This document shows, piece by piece, positions 47,901 through 59,726 of a stretch of DNA of 64,000 bases. The translations under genes were made by a program, and so were the position numbers. The notes under the pieces were generated by a model. That model had not been told where the DNA came from. It did no database searches and worked only from the letters and a program-made list of their open reading frames with translations. Numbering within the stretch: position 1 is the stretch's first letter; each line of letters opens with the position of its first letter. Source of the stretch: Rhizopus arrhizus (taxonomy: Eukaryota > Mucoromycota > Mucoromycetes > Mucorales > Rhizopodaceae); assembly GCA_024220505.1 (NCBI GenBank), contig JAKZZE010000022.1, positions 620,001 through 684,000 of the forward strand. Reading direction: 5' to 3'.

Positions 47901-48549
47901 GCAGTTCAAAAAAAGTAAAGGAAGCTAAAAACCCTTTTGAGATCAAAGATAAAATGATATGGGATGATGAGATAATGGGTTAGGTGTAAAATACACTAGT
48001 TAAAAGAAGGAGAGGGACCAAGTCGAAGAGACTTTGCCCGAAATGAGTTGGTAGCGTAGGCAAATCTTTTGTGTGAAGTAGTTAGGTTTATAAAGAATGG
48101 TTCAAGCGATTGGTTCACTTACAATAATAAATGGACCTGATAACGATATTGCTTTAAGTAATTTAACAATGGCTATCATGTTTTGAAAATAAGATAGTTT
48201 TATTGTTCTGGACTAAATCTTTACAAATGAGCTTGAATAAGAATGGATCCTGATAATTAGTAATTACCTTTAGAACCTGCTATTCAGCTCTTAAAGTGGT
48301 TACCTCAAAATTGGTTTCAAGTACTTCAAACATTGTCCATTACTTCTTCTCTTCTACAGTTTTACTTTATGTCCGAAAAGCTTTTTAATTTTTTTTTTAC
48401 TTTATTGATTTGGCGCAGGCAATTCAATGTATTTGAGACACTACGTGCTCCTTTCGTCTTTTTTATAAAAATTTGTTTGGTCGTAATGTTTATTATAGAA
48501 AAAACAATAATCTATTTTCTCTCTTTTTTACTTTTTTTTTTTCTCTTTT
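44977..48549. other. Large AT-rich intergenic gap
   Basis: 3.6 kb with no supported gene. ORFs at 47251 and 48333 are T/A-driven frames without family resemblance. Copy B of the dispersed repeat lies at 48186-48269. No tRNA-like A or B boxes seen. Confidence 0.45.
48186..48269 (+). repeat. Dispersed repeat, copy B
   Basis: Partner of 9346-9435 in the same orientation: AAAATAAGATAGTTTTATTG, then TTACAAATGAGCTTGAATAAG, then ATCCTGATAATTAGTAATTACC. About three quarters identical by eye; homology fades on both sides. Presumably a fragment of an old repetitive element. Confidence 0.55.
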
Positions 48550-49452
48550 CTACAAATCTTCACGAACCCTGAAGCCAGGGCCATAAGGCTCTGAATTTAA
48601 CGTAGTATAAACACCAGGAGCATATTCGCAGGTATGACGTCCACTTTGAGGGCCAGCCTTAACTGGTTTATCAGTCTTCAAATTTTCCAACAGTTTAGTA
48701 GTAGTTTCAGGTGTTAAATCCTCCTACAATAATAACTTGTTGAATAACTCAGTCATTTTTGTCCTGGCATGGTAAAATCTTACATAATAATCGTCATTGA
48801 TAGCCATTACAGGCGCATTAACACAAGCACCAGCACACTCGACTTCAACCAAAGTAAATTTTCCATCCTTTGTTGTCTCACCTACCTCAATGCCCAAGTT
48901 CTCTTTGATAGTGTTTAAAATCTTTGTAGAGCCACAACCACCTAATTGACAAGGGGTCGTTGTACAGAGTTGCAAAAAGTATTTGCCAACAGGCTGACGA
49001 TTGTACATGGTGTAGAAAGTAGCTACTTCGTACACACGCATAGGAGGTACTTCTAATAAACGAGCCACTTCATTCATAACTGAAATGGATGTGAAACCAT
49101 TCTGTCTTTGACCGAGATCTAAAAGAGGCATAATGGCAGCCTTTTTGTATTGTTCAGGATATTTCTTCAAAATCTCTGATATACGTTTTTTGTTATCCTC
49201 ATCGAACTTAAAAGGAATGTTAGCATTGTTTTCAGGTGTATCACGATGCTGTTTTAGTTGAATGTAAAAGTTGAGAACAAATATAAATGAAGTTAAATAT
49301 GTATTCAATACTCGTTTATAAAAAAATGTAAAAGATTATTTTACCACAAAAATCGCTTCTGAAAAAGAAGCTGGAGATGAATGAAGAGTACGTCTAATAA
49401 AGTTATTTCTAACTGATGGCTTAGTAACTTGACGAACAAGAGAACGTAACAT
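48550..49452 (-). CDS. NADH:ubiquinone oxidoreductase 24-kDa subunit (NDUFV2)
   Basis: Three exons (49452-49345, 49248-48784, 48723-48550) give 248 residues. The N-terminus ([21 protein letters not shown]) is an Arg-rich mitochondrial targeting sequence. The thioredoxin-like domain holds the four [2Fe-2S] ligands C131 and C136 ([11 protein letters not shown]) and C174 and C178 ([10 protein letters not shown]). Further signatures: [33 protein letters not shown], and C-terminal [14 protein letters not shown]. This subunit carries cluster N1a next to the FMN subunit in the matrix arm of complex I. All splice phases are 0. Its 5' end is 291 bp from the aldehyde dehydrogenase stop on the same strand. 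Confidence 0.96.
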
Positions 49453-49743
49453 TGAAGAGAAGAGGGGGGAGGGTTGATTGTTCAATTAGTTTATACAAAA
49501 AAGACAATTCAACATAGCGTTGCCTTTTGTTCCAAAAAAAAAAATGGATTTTTCACTCAGAAGTTTATAATTCCGCCACTCAATATATTTTTTTAAAAAA
49601 AAAGCGATGACGCACCAAACAAATTAAGAAAGCGAATACATAATAAAGAGTGTATGTGTTATTACAAAAAAGAAAGCTTCTTTTTTATTCATTATTATAA
49701 TATATTAAAAATTCTTAATAAATCATGGTTACTGTATTTACTA

Positions 49744-51704
49744 TTACAATTTGCTATTATCAGGCTTGTTAAAAGTGTAACCCCAGAAGGCACTGCAGAT
49801 ATTACGGAAGGCTTTCATTTTGGTACCAAAGGTACCTGACATATCATAGGCTATAGAGCTGATGATGGCTGCTTTTTCTGGGGTGTAAGGAGGATATCGA
49901 ACTGCACCGACAGATTCCATGCTATAGTTTTTGACCATTGTAGCTCTTTCGTGAGTAAAGGTATCAAATGACTTTTGACCGTGGTAGTTTCCATTACCAG
50001 AAGGACCAATACCACCAAAAGGCAAAGAGTGTTCAGTAAGGTGAACCAAGACGTCATTGATTAATGCACCACCAGAATTGGTTCTATCAAGGACTATATA
50101 AGGAAAATAAGTACATGAATATCATAAAAAAAAAAAAAACTTACTATAATTGTATTCATTCTTATCAGCAGTAAATATATAGAGAGCAAGTGGGTAATCT
50201 CTAGAGTTAACAAAGCTAATACCTTCATCAACGTTTTTGACAGTAACAAAAGGAAGAATGGGGCCAAAGATTTCTTGAGTCATAAGGTTTGGATCATTGA
50301 GGCTGACGGGGCCAATGAGAGTAGGAGCAATAAAACGGTCCTCACGATCTGTTTCCCCACCGGCAAGGAACAACTTGGGGTCAGCACTGTCGAGCATGGC
50401 CTTCAGACGATCAAATTGACGGGTAGATACAATACGACCATAAGACTCTGATTTTTGGGGTATTTCACCATAGAACTCCAAAAGAACTTCTTTACAAGCT
50501 TCAATGAATTTTTCGAAAATATCTTCGGTAATCAAGACATAATCGGGAGCAACACACGTCTATTTTAATCATAAGTTTGCTGAAAATAACAAAAGAATCT
50601 GGAATATCTTACCTGACCAGCATTAAAGAATTTACCCCAAAGTAAACGATGAGCAGAAATTTTAAGGTCAGCTTTAGAGGTTACAAACACAGGTCTAAAG
50701 TATGAAATCAGATGAGCAAATTATGGGTTACAAATAAAGTACATTCAATTTCTTACGATTTGCCTCCAAGTTCGAGAGTAACAGCAGATAAATGTTTAGC
50801 TGCAGCAGTCATGATAATCTTACCAACTTGACCATTACCGGTATAAAAGATATGTTCAAAGCGATTTTCTATTAAAATATAAGAATTCAAATGATTTGTT
50901 CAATGTGTAAGCTATACCCAAAACAGCAGTCGTCTCAGGTACTCCGCCAGAAACAACAGCATAAGCGCGAGCATCTAAATATCTAGGTAAAATGGTACTG
51001 ATGATTTTTTCAACATGCTCAGCAACTTCAGATGGCTATAATGAATGTAAGAACTTGATGACGTTTTAAATCAAGTTAATTTAGTACCTTGATGACTACA
51101 CAATTACCCGCAGCAATTGCACCAACAACAGGCAGTAAGAGCAAGTTGACCTAAGAAAAGTTAAATAACTCAATTGAGCAAGTCTGTGTGTCATTAACGT
51201 ACAGGATAATTCCAAGCACCTAAAGAAGTTGACAGCGTAAGAATAAGAAGAATAAAGACTGATGTTTTGAATCTATTTACCAATGACAAGGACAACTCCC
51301 TTGGGTTCCTTTCGAATATAAGTTTGGCAGCCTGTGCTGTAGAGTGATCTCTTTTCGGTTTGTACGGGCTTTGAAAATTGATCGAGATTTTTGATCATGT
51401 ATTCACATTCATCGATTACAGGAGCTACTTCACCAATGTCACATTCAAGTTTATGCTTGTGAAGATCCTTCCAAAGAGCTTCTCGAAGAATATCGGCATT
51501 CTCTCTGCAAAACTTGGCTAATTGAGCCAATTGTTGTTTACGAAAATTGATATCTCTAGTCAAACCTAAGAGACAAAGGTGAGAAAGATTAGATCGTATT
51601 CTTTGCTGATCTGTGTGTGTGTGTGTGCTTTATTTACCAGTTTCAAAAGTTTTGTGAAGTGAACCAACTATAGTAGGAATCTCTTCGATAGGAGTAAAAG
51701 TCAT
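49744..51704 (-). CDS. ALDH3-type (fatty) aldehyde dehydrogenase
   Basis: Nine exons (51704-51638, 51565-51281, 51219-51203, 51150-51088, 51035-50918, 50868-50757, 50694-50613, 50559-50145, 50093-49744) encode 502 residues. It oxidises aldehydes to acids with NAD(P)+. Motifs: [12 protein letters not shown] with [12 protein letters not shown] (cofactor), [19 protein letters not shown] with the general-base Glu, FNAGQTCVAPDY with catalytic C250, [10 protein letters not shown], and [13 protein letters not shown] typical of ALDH3. The C-terminal tail after KAAIISS is moderately hydrophobic ([12 protein letters not shown]), which might associate with membranes as in fatty aldehyde dehydrogenases of lipid catabolism (yeast Hfd1). 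Substrate is inferred. The third exon is only 17 nt (GAWNYP). A GT microsatellite (51613-51628) lies in intron 1. Confidence 0.93.
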
Positions 51705-52653
51705 TTAGTAGTAAAAAGATGGAACAAAAATGTTTAAAAAAGAACAAAGTAAATGATACAAGAAGAAGCAATTTATAGGATTTAAGCTTTTTAGGCGGAG
51801 TGTACTGGTAAACATTCTTTTCTTAAGGGTCAAGTCAGCTGGGAAACTAATCCTTTTTGATTCATACTCTATCTTCTTTACAAAATAAAATTAGATTTAA
51901 TAAAAGTTTTATAAACTATAAAACAATAAAATGAGGTTTAATAATCCTTTAATAACAGATATAAGAAGATCCATTGCGTAGATTTAAAATGAATTTTGAA
52001 TGGCGAAAATACAAGGTTATTGTGATAACTGATAAAAAGAACTAAAAAGATTCAATTTTATAAAACAGACTCAGTAACTACAACCAAAAATAAAATGTAA
52101 ATAAAGGTGAATTCTACTTTGATTAAGAAAAGAGAAATCGGGGGAAAGGAAAGGGAGGAAATATTTATGCATATTTGAACAATAGATATACTCACCCACT
52201 TACACTATGAATAAAAAAAAAAAAAAAAAAAAAAAAAGAGATGAAGCGTAACAGGACTGTAAGACAAGATTAAGTTTTGTACTTTATAGGTTGAAATAAA
52301 AATAAAATGCAACCATTTAATAAAGTGATGTTGTTATATTGGATAAATATGATCAAGTAATCAGCTAACTCGTGTGAGCTGAATTATTTTAAGTAAATCA
52401 AAGTTCTTTTAGATAATGTTTTATTAAACATTTTAATATAAAAAGTTCCACAAATTACTCTGGAACTTTTACTCCCAACCAATCAGTAATAAGGCTGCGT
52501 AATATTGAATACAAGCTTTATTTCTTATGAAAATACTATATGAAGCACAATTACACACAAACTGAGTAAAAATTCATATGCTAACCTTAATATGCGGGGA
52601 AAAAAGGTCCTCTTCATGCTTTATACTTTTTACTTTTATATCTTTGAATACAT

Positions 52654-52750
52654 TATTTCCAGAAATTAAAGTCGCTGTGACTTGTCGCAATTACATATAA
52701 ATTGTATTATAAAACGTTACATTAAAATGCGACTTTAATTTCTGGAAATA
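52654..52750. repeat. Small inverted-repeat element (22-bp perfect arms)
   Basis: Arms 52654-52675 and 52729-52750 are exact reverse complements (TATTTCCAGAAATTAAAGTC then GC). The 53-bp centre is AT-rich. The 97-bp unit looks like a miniature inverted-repeat element or a foldback. It lies in an intergenic gap. Confidence 0.85.
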
Positions 52751-52842
52751 GTATACATTTCACTTGAAAAAAATTCAAGTATAATTAACTCAGCTCATCA
52801 ATTATTTTCTTTTCCGCGCTTCTCTTTATTCCTTTCTTCCTT

Positions 52843-52876
<34 letters not shown>

Positions 52877-53019
52877 AAGCTATTCTTTAATACAATGTCT
52901 CTCGTGGCAATTTGCGGTTTTCAAAAAATAAATTGCAAGAATTCAAAGCTCAATTGGCGGTTTTTTATTTCTCAACTTGCTCTTTCTTTTAGTTAAAATA
53001 ATGAGAAGAGAATCTCTGA

Positions 53020-53160
53020 CATTCAAATACAAAATAAGAAATACGATGGATCGTTATTCCTTAACAAGTTTTCAAATCGGTGCATATCATTAATCCTTTA
53101 AAGCGAAATCAAAAGGGAAGGAATAACGATCAATCGTATTTCTTATCTTGTATTTGAATG
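53020..53160. repeat. Small inverted-repeat element (43-bp arms)
   Basis: Arms 53020-53062 and 53118-53160 pair with two mismatches (about 95%), beginning CATTCAAATACAA and ending CGTTATTCCTT. The 55-bp centre is unpaired. Unrelated in sequence to the element 270 bp upstream. Consistent with a miniature transposon or a hairpin RNA source. Confidence 0.85.
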
Positions 53161-54591
53161 CCAAAGTCAACAGTTACACTGAAGAGAAAAAGGTTGAACT
53201 GAGAGAAGGATAAAATACATTATTAACTGACTATCGATGATGGGTATTCAACGTGTAACTTACTTCCTAGCTTATGAAGGATCATTAAATACGTCATGTT
53301 TCCAATTTTCATTCTGTCAAAGCAAAAAGAAATAAAAATATGTATCAGTACTCCCAATGGATGCGATGCCTTGGAAATTTTTCCTTTGAAAAAAAAAAAA
53401 AAAAAAAAATGTAAAGCTGTCCATCATTTAAATTTATCCAGCCAGTTTGTCAGGACTATTTTTTGTGCTAATTAAAGCTTCGAATTCTTTATTATCTAAA
53501 TCACTTGCCAGCATTTCCATCTTTTTTATAAATTGAGGTGGACGAGAAGCCAAAGTAACAGGAAGCCACAACAGAAGCTTCACCTTTTGGAGGTGTGTAT
53601 CAAGTATCCCTAACCCACACAAGCTTAGCATTGATCATGTGGTTGAAGTGACAAATAAATTACGATGCAGCACTTTGTTTCTCTTTTCATCATCATTAGT
53701 TCTGATAAAGCTTGAGGAAGCTTTGACAAATACGATGTACTTCAGAGAATACTAAAGCTATATTTATGCATAGTGGACAGTGCATAAGAAGCGTCTGTGA
53801 TTAGATGCTAACATTGCTTATGTTACTCAAAAGACCGTCAATTATGTCTTTGCTTTCACAAAGAAGTTTGTCATTATTGTCACAAACATATTCACCTACA
53901 ACTAAATGAATTTCTTCCTACTCAATTTCGAAGCCATAGATATTTTCGCTCTCACCTGTAACGACTCATATTTTTCTTCCAAGAGAAAAAGGTATCTCTG
54001 GGATATGCGATCATGACATGTAATTTTTCGTTTTTTCATACATCTTTCTTGTGATTTTTGTGCAAAAGATAACCACATTGATTCATTGTTTTCAATACAT
54101 ATCTCATAATTCTGAAAATACTTGCTTTATATTTATCCTCCTTTTGATATTTGCATTTGAGATTAATATATTCAGTAGCCGAATCAAAACCATTAAAGAG
54201 ATTCAACGTAACCTAAATGATGACGATCATGTTTTAAATTCTTTGTTCAGAAGGCATGGCTTTATTATCAAAGTAGTCATTGATATATAATCATTGCTTG
54301 GAGTCAAAGAACAGGCATTGGAAAGCAAAAGACTAATCTGTCAAACAAAATATCGAAGGCAACCTAGAGCATACTGCCTTATTTTCTCTTGTTACTAGGT
54401 TGTTGGGACCTGAAAGAAATCTTTCACAATGTTTGGACATAGATGATAAAGTAAAAAAGCCAATTAGAATATAATTTGTCATGTATAATATTAATCACAT
54501 AAAAGGAATACATTTTGATGAAATAAAATGCATATATAACGTTGACATTTATTTTAATAATGAAAATGATAATTTTTAGAATAGCGGTTCA

Positions 54592-54962
54592 TTATTTAGG
54601 TGATATTGGCGAATTTGATTGCACAAGTGAGCTAAACATGTAAATATCTTTGCTATAAGAGATACATTGAACAGGTAATTCAACGTCATCAATTTGTTGC
54701 GTGATTGAACCAAAAGCTTTGATTTTTCCATGACTAGGGAGATGACGACTGACTACCTTCAAATTTTCATTATGGAATGATACTATTTATTGTATGATCC
54801 TATTATAATCATTAAGAGCTTCCTGTTATAATTATTACATTTCATAAAGCTTTAATAGTTATTCTATTATGTTATATCACTAACTTTAAATCTCTGCATT
54901 GTATTCATGAGATGTCGAATATCTTTTTCGCAGGAGATATTTTCAACTGGAATTGTAATCAT
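54592..54962 (-). CDS. Possible small two-exon gene, 80 residues, unknown
   Basis: On the minus strand, ATG at 54962 opens 26 codons (MITIPVENISCEKDIRHLM...) ending at AAA|GTTAGT. A 128-bp intron with an AAG acceptor continues in phase 0 to 54756-54592 (VVSRHLPSHGKIKAFGSI, then DDVELPVQC and SKDIYMFSSLVQ), ending TAA. The peptide is compositionally protein-like, unlike the surrounding AT-driven frames, but I recognise no family. Another short exon-like stretch upstream (about 55325-55266, ATGACTATACG to a GTAAGT donor) could belong to a longer gene. The donor is non-standard and the acceptor is not pyrimidine-rich, so this may also be a relic. Confidence 0.3.
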
Positions 54963-56007
54963 TTATGAACGATTAATGACATATAACTTTATAAAAGCTC
55001 ATAAACTAATTCTGTTAGGGTTCAAGCTGTAAAAAAAAAGTTAAGAGTAAAAGTATTAAATAATAGTATTCTATCAAGTTAAAAGAACCGTTTTAGTCAT
55101 CCTTTTTTCTTGATTGTTATCCAAGATGTAGGTCATAGAGAGAAGCGAGCTTTATAGTTCTTTTCTGTGAAATAAATAATTAAAAAATAATGATAAAAAA
55201 ATATAAAAAAAATTACTAAAGGCGACAATCTATGAACTTTAATTTTATTGAATCGATTTTTAACTTACTGGATCCATGGCTTGTTCCCTGATTCTGTGTC
55301 GCAGAAGTTCGTATAGTCATCTTTACATTAGTATTGTATAATACCTGTTCTAATAGGTATTTTTTATTGCTAATCAGTTAGCCAGTTACTACTAATGAAA
55401 CGTTTTGTTTGCTGAAAACTAATTGTCTACATGCTCTTTGTATTTTATTCAACTGGTCTGGATATTCAAATAAGATCAGATAAACTGTCTATGAATAAAA
55501 CTTCTAAAAAAGTTGTCGGGATTAAAATATTTTCTTATAAAGTTCAGTTGGATGAGGATTGCTTTTTACACTTGTTCTGCTGGACCAGATTGATTACAAA
55601 AGGAATAGCAATAAAGGATCGCTTCGGGATCAAGGATAAGAAAAAGGGACAATGGAACACTATGTAAAAAATGGGAAAAATAAAAATTTTAATGCGTAAA
55701 TTCATTAAAAGAAGCCGGTATAAACCGAATTTAAAAAAAGTTGCATGAGGGTAAAAAGTGTGTAACACAGTGTGTAATTATGTATTACTACGAAAAAGCA
55801 AGAGAAAAAAGAAAGAGGAGTGAAATAAATTTCTTTTTCAAAGAAAAAGCTATGAATGTTGAGAGTCGATAAAGAAAGAAAGAGGATAGTTCAAATTCAT
55901 GAGCCATGCTTTAGTTGAATGCCCGACATGTGAACAATTACATGCAAAACTTGACCTTTTTTTCCCTTTTCTTTCCCTTTTTTTTTTTTCTTCTTATTTA
56001 TGCTTGT
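54963..56007. other. Intergenic, no firm gene
   Basis: Contains the possible exon near 55266-55325 (minus strand) and a 78-codon plus-strand frame at 55431-55667 with no recognised content. A pyrimidine-rich tract (55955-55995) immediately precedes the F-box gene start and probably belongs to its promoter or 5' UTR. Confidence 0.35.
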
Positions 56008-57006
56008 ATGAACTTGATTTATCTACCAAAAGAGTTATTAGAATCTATATCCAATCATCTACCAAGAAATTATTTAGCTAACCTATGTTTAACATGTAAA
56101 CTAGGTTATCAGCTATTTTTACCCATACTTTATAAGCATATTATCCTTAGTCATCGTACACAAATAAAGCAACTCGAACAAGGCTTACTAAATAATTATT
56201 ACCTAAGACAAGCAGCCAATGAATACACACAGGTGGTGACTTTAAAGTGTCGACAAGGAGGGAATGAACATTATTGGAAGAGTATCTTTGTACACTTACC
56301 CAATACTCGACAACTTTATTTTCGAGACTACATGTCGCTCTCTGTCACAAAGATTCATCACATACTTTCTTTTGTACCCAAAGTAAACTTGCTCGATATT
56401 CAATATTGCGACTTGATAACAAACACCAGTAGTACAATCGAGATATTCAACAACATAACCGAATTAAACTTATTATGGACTGATTTCTCTTTGGATGCCA
56501 TCAAACAATTATTTCAGTCCATTCCACAACTTGTCACGGTCAACTTGGGTGCCAACCATAACCGAAAGCCGCTGGAGAATGATTTAGCTCTCCAGGTCAT
56601 GTCTGAAGTGTGTCCCAACATCGAGCGACTTTCTGTCTCACTTCAACAAGTGAGTGAGAACACTTTATGTCGTCTTTTGACAGTATACGGATATCAACTA
56701 GCCCTATTATCGATACGATGTGAAGGAACTCAAGTCATCAAGAGAATATCACAGTGTGCGAAACGCTTACAACATTTAGTCATTCGTCACTCTGGATGTA
56801 ATAAGAATGATATTACTGATATCCTTAGGGAATGTGAGTCCTTGAGTCATTTTGCAATGGTCAGTTGGCCTATTCAAGAGGTACCATCTGTTGTACTGGG
56901 TCGAATGAGGGATCAAGTAGAAGGGATTAGGAAGACGTTTGCTTTAGATAGAAATGATTTAGAAGAAATACGCCGATTATGTTTATACCAAGAACAAGAA
57001 ATATAA
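56008..57006 (+). CDS. F-box/LRR protein
   Basis: A single exon of 332 residues from the ATG at 56008 (MNLIYLPKELLESISNHLP). Residues 1-45 are an F-box (LPKELLESISNHLPRNYLAN, CLTCKLGYQ), the Skp1-binding motif of SCF ubiquitin ligases. The rest has irregular leucine-rich repeats (LPNTRQLYFRDY, VNLLDIQYCDLI, ITELNLLWTDFS, LVTVNLGAN, IERLSVSLQ, LQHLVIRHSGC, LSHFAMVSWP), the likely substrate-binding solenoid. Mucoralean genomes carry large families of such genes; the target cannot be predicted. The frame continues upstream of 56008 to 55915, but that stretch encodes a poly-Phe run from a T-tract and is taken as 5' UTR. Its stop and the RasGEF stop converge with 178 bp between. Confidence 0.82.
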   Translation: MNLIYLPKELLESISNHLPRNYLANLCLTCKLGYQLFLPILYKHIILSHRTQIKQLEQGLLNNYYLRQAANEYTQVVTLKCRQGGNEHYWKSIFVHLPNTRQLYFRDYMSLSVTKIHHILSFVPKVNLLDIQYCDLITNTSSTIEIFNNITELNLLWTDFSLDAIKQLFQSIPQLVTVNLGANHNRKPLENDLALQVMSEVCPNIERLSVSLQQVSENTLCRLLTVYGYQLALLSIRCEGTQVIKRISQCAKRLQHLVIRHSGCNKNDITDILRECESLSHFAMVSWPIQEVPSVVLGRMRDQVEGIRKTFALDRNDLEEIRRLCLYQEQEI

Positions 57007-57184
57007 TACGCATATTCATTAAACAAAAACTTACATTAACACTAACAACAACAATAAAGATCTTTATTTTTTTTTATGTCCTAAGCATTAACCAACGACT
57101 TGTTGACGAATAATTAAAATTTTGGGTGCTTTTAGATGGTTTTAGCTGTCTTGGTTCAACCTTTATGGATTTTTCATACCGTTC

Positions 57185-59293
57185 CTATAGTAACGGACAA
57201 TTAGTTTGCAAGTAATCAACAACCCACTTCAATCTTACATCTTCCGTCAAGACCTTGGACTCATTTCGAATAAAACAAAGTACAAAAGGATTTGATTTTA
57301 TGGGATGCATCGGACGTTCTTGAAATTGTATGACTTCTAATATACTTTCACCTATCAAATGAAACTTTTGCCAGTGTATCTTGCCATCCTCCCTGTGGTC
57401 CTTGTTTGCTTCGCTTAACGATAAGAGATCTTGCTGATGAACGCCACTGATTATAATATTAAAAAAAGAAACAAGATAAACTATATGTGATTACTTACAG
57501 GTAGGGAATACCGGCTACTTTAGTTCTTTCTTTTATCGCACACCGATAATTATAAAAAGACCTTTTTGTTTGGTTAGTTTGGCAAATATCACTCGGTAAA
57601 TAAGCTATACCTTTCTGAACTCATTAGGTTTTCCAATTGAGCAAATTGATCAACAAGTGTTTTGTTTTTGGAAGCAACTAGTTGCTTCGTCTCTTTTAAT
57701 CTTAAGATAGCAGCACTGTTCACTCCTGCCATGACAGCCATTAAAGAATTAAAGTTGTTCAGTTTTTCCAATTCCTTTTCAAAAAATAAGTAAAATAACA
57801 CTGCATCTTCCTATTACTATTTACCACAGCAACTTTTAAACAATATTCATAAACAAAGGCTCTGTCTTCCATTTTAACTTGATCTACAATCATAGAAGCA
57901 ATCCAACCAGAAATATAATTAAAATGATGAATGGAAGCAGAGATAGGTGTTTCTTTTGTTTTTTGACTTATCCAAGTATGCTTTAGGAAATCGCGTGGTT
58001 GTATTTTAAGAAATAGTTTGGTTTCTAATAAAGTCAACTGCTCTGCCATCACTTTGACTGGAATTGACATCAATACTCTCACAATAGGTCTTTGTCCCCT
58101 GATATCACCGAAAGGTGGTGCTGAATATCTCTTGGATCTTTCACTGTCATCTTCATCACCAACATCTTTAACTGGAATATGCGAGGAATGAGATCTACGT
58201 AGCAAGATAGGCTGCTTTTCGATAGATAATAGTGATTCGTATCCATTATATTTCTCTGCTTTTATTCCCCAAAGTGCATCCTGATCTTCATCAGGTGGAT
58301 CTCTGGATGCTAATGACTCGATGGTTTCGTACAAGGAAATGAACATGCAGCAATTCGTTCTTTCAAGGAAAGCGGCAAGTAGTTGACGTGTGGATATGTC
58401 ATAAAAGTCACACCAATAGCAGTGAAGCCAAGTGGAAATTATACCAAGTGTTCTGATCATAGTTAGTCTATGTAGGCTTATTGAATAAAGTGTACCTCTT
58501 TTGACGACGTGTGTGCACTGCTTCTGGTTGCGACATGTCTTGATGCTCAAATTGATAAATGAGCTGATTTAAAAGTTGATTAGGGGCCATGAATTTACGA
58601 TAGAGCATTAAAAAGATTGGGACGCTGTTTTCATCATTATCCTCATCTTCTTGTTCATTGTTTATTATCTGATGGATAATATCAAGTGGTGATTCTTTAT
58701 TACAGTTCATTAAGGTCGTACTCTTTCTTCTTTTTCTTTAAAGAGCATAAGTCAAAGTAGAACTGAGTAAAGAAACTTACTTTAATGGATCAGAGTAAGA
58801 TATGAGCAGTGCAAGTTGATTTTTTAATAATGCACTTGTGGATTCTTCGTTTAATAAAGCATGAGTATTTAAAGTGATTGTGGATATTGATGCATCTTTA
58901 AATCCAATAAATAATAACTGAGATAGTGCTTCATCTAATCAACATGTTAATGCTATTAAAAATAAAGTTTATGTGTACCTTTTATAATAGATAAATAATA
59001 ATCTTGATCTTTTATTAAATCGTAGCATATAAATACTATGGCAGACTCCTATTGTATAATTCGTATGAATTTATATAGAAATGCTTATAAGCTACTTACT
59101 TTTAGATTAGCAGAATTGCTCAATTTCATCAAGTATATTTCATTATCAAATACAAATTTATAAATATCTTCTAAAAAGGGAGTTACAAAATTGCATGAAT
59201 TTATCGAGTTATTTTACTGTCAACGTCAATTGGATCAAGATTTAAATATTCTATTATCATTGATTTATAATATTCTTCCTTATTGTTTGTCAT
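57185..59293 (-). CDS. Ras guanine-nucleotide exchange factor (Cdc25-type)
   Basis: Nine exons (59293-59218, 59170-59100, 59048-58979, 58934-58781, about 58726-58496, 58467-57825, 57774-57611, 57561-57499, 57446-57185) encode 577 residues. A RasGEF-N structural module comes first (IHQIINNEQ, FLMLYRKFMAPNQLLNQLIYQF, LGIISTWLHCYW). After a Ser/Asp-rich linker follows the catalytic Cdc25 domain: PVKVMAEQLTLLETKLFLKI, FLKHTW, HFNYISGWIASMIV, then LEKLNNFNSLMAVMAGVNSAAILRLKETK, KVAGIPYL-GVHQQDLL, and FHLIGESILEVIQFQ. It loads GTP on a Ras- or Rap/Rsr1-like GTPase in signalling or polarity. It is small, with no SH3 or PH domain in this model. Exon 5's exact acceptor has an in-frame 3-nt alternative. 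Frame is continuous across all joins. Confidence 0.9.
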
Positions 59294-59726
59294 TATGTTT
59301 AAGTTGAAATAATAAGGCTACTTGAACATTATTATCTTTTTCTTCAATAGCTTCTCACATACTTTAAGTTCATCCTTTGCTGTCTTTTGCTTCATCATCA
59401 AACTCAGTTTACGAGAGAATGGCCACATTTTATAAAAGGAAAAGAAAACTATTTTTTATCCATTCTTTTTATACAATAACTCACACAAAAGGGGAATTCA
59501 TAATAAATTTTGGCCTTTTGGGCAACTTTCTCCCTTCCTTTTCTATCTTCTCCACCCCTATCCAATTCTCCCTTCCCACCCCCCATCTCTCTTTCTCTTT
59601 TTTGTTCTAACTCCGTCACTCATTTTCATTTTCACATTTTATTCTTACTTTCCCTTTTTTTTTCTTTCTCCCCCAAGTTTTATTTTCCCTTGTCATTGAC
59701 AATTTTTTTTTTAATTCACCCCTTAT
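59294..59726. promoter_or_regulatory. Shared divergent promoter region, RasGEF / ubiquitin protease
   Basis: 433 bp separates the two divergent start codons. The half next to the plus-strand gene is strongly pyrimidine-rich (about 59560-59712, CT-rich with poly-T), a usual fungal promoter and 5'-UTR signature. No individual factor sites recognised. Confidence 0.5.

Larger units (their letters stand above)
51705..54591. other. Repeat-rich intergenic region
   Basis: AT-rich DNA with a 25-A run (52213-52237), a 31-T run (52845-52875), a 10-bp stem hairpin AAAAGTTCCA/TGGAACTTTT near 52441-52470, and the two inverted-repeat elements listed separately. ORFs at 53434-53631 (minus) and 54051-54290 (plus) have no recognised family and no splicing support. 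Confidence 0.45.

Noticed and set aside
53434..53631. 65-codon minus-strand ORF ending LISTKNSPDKLAG
   Set aside because: Looks somewhat protein-like but starts without an ATG context, has no spliced partner and matches no family I know; possibly a relic.
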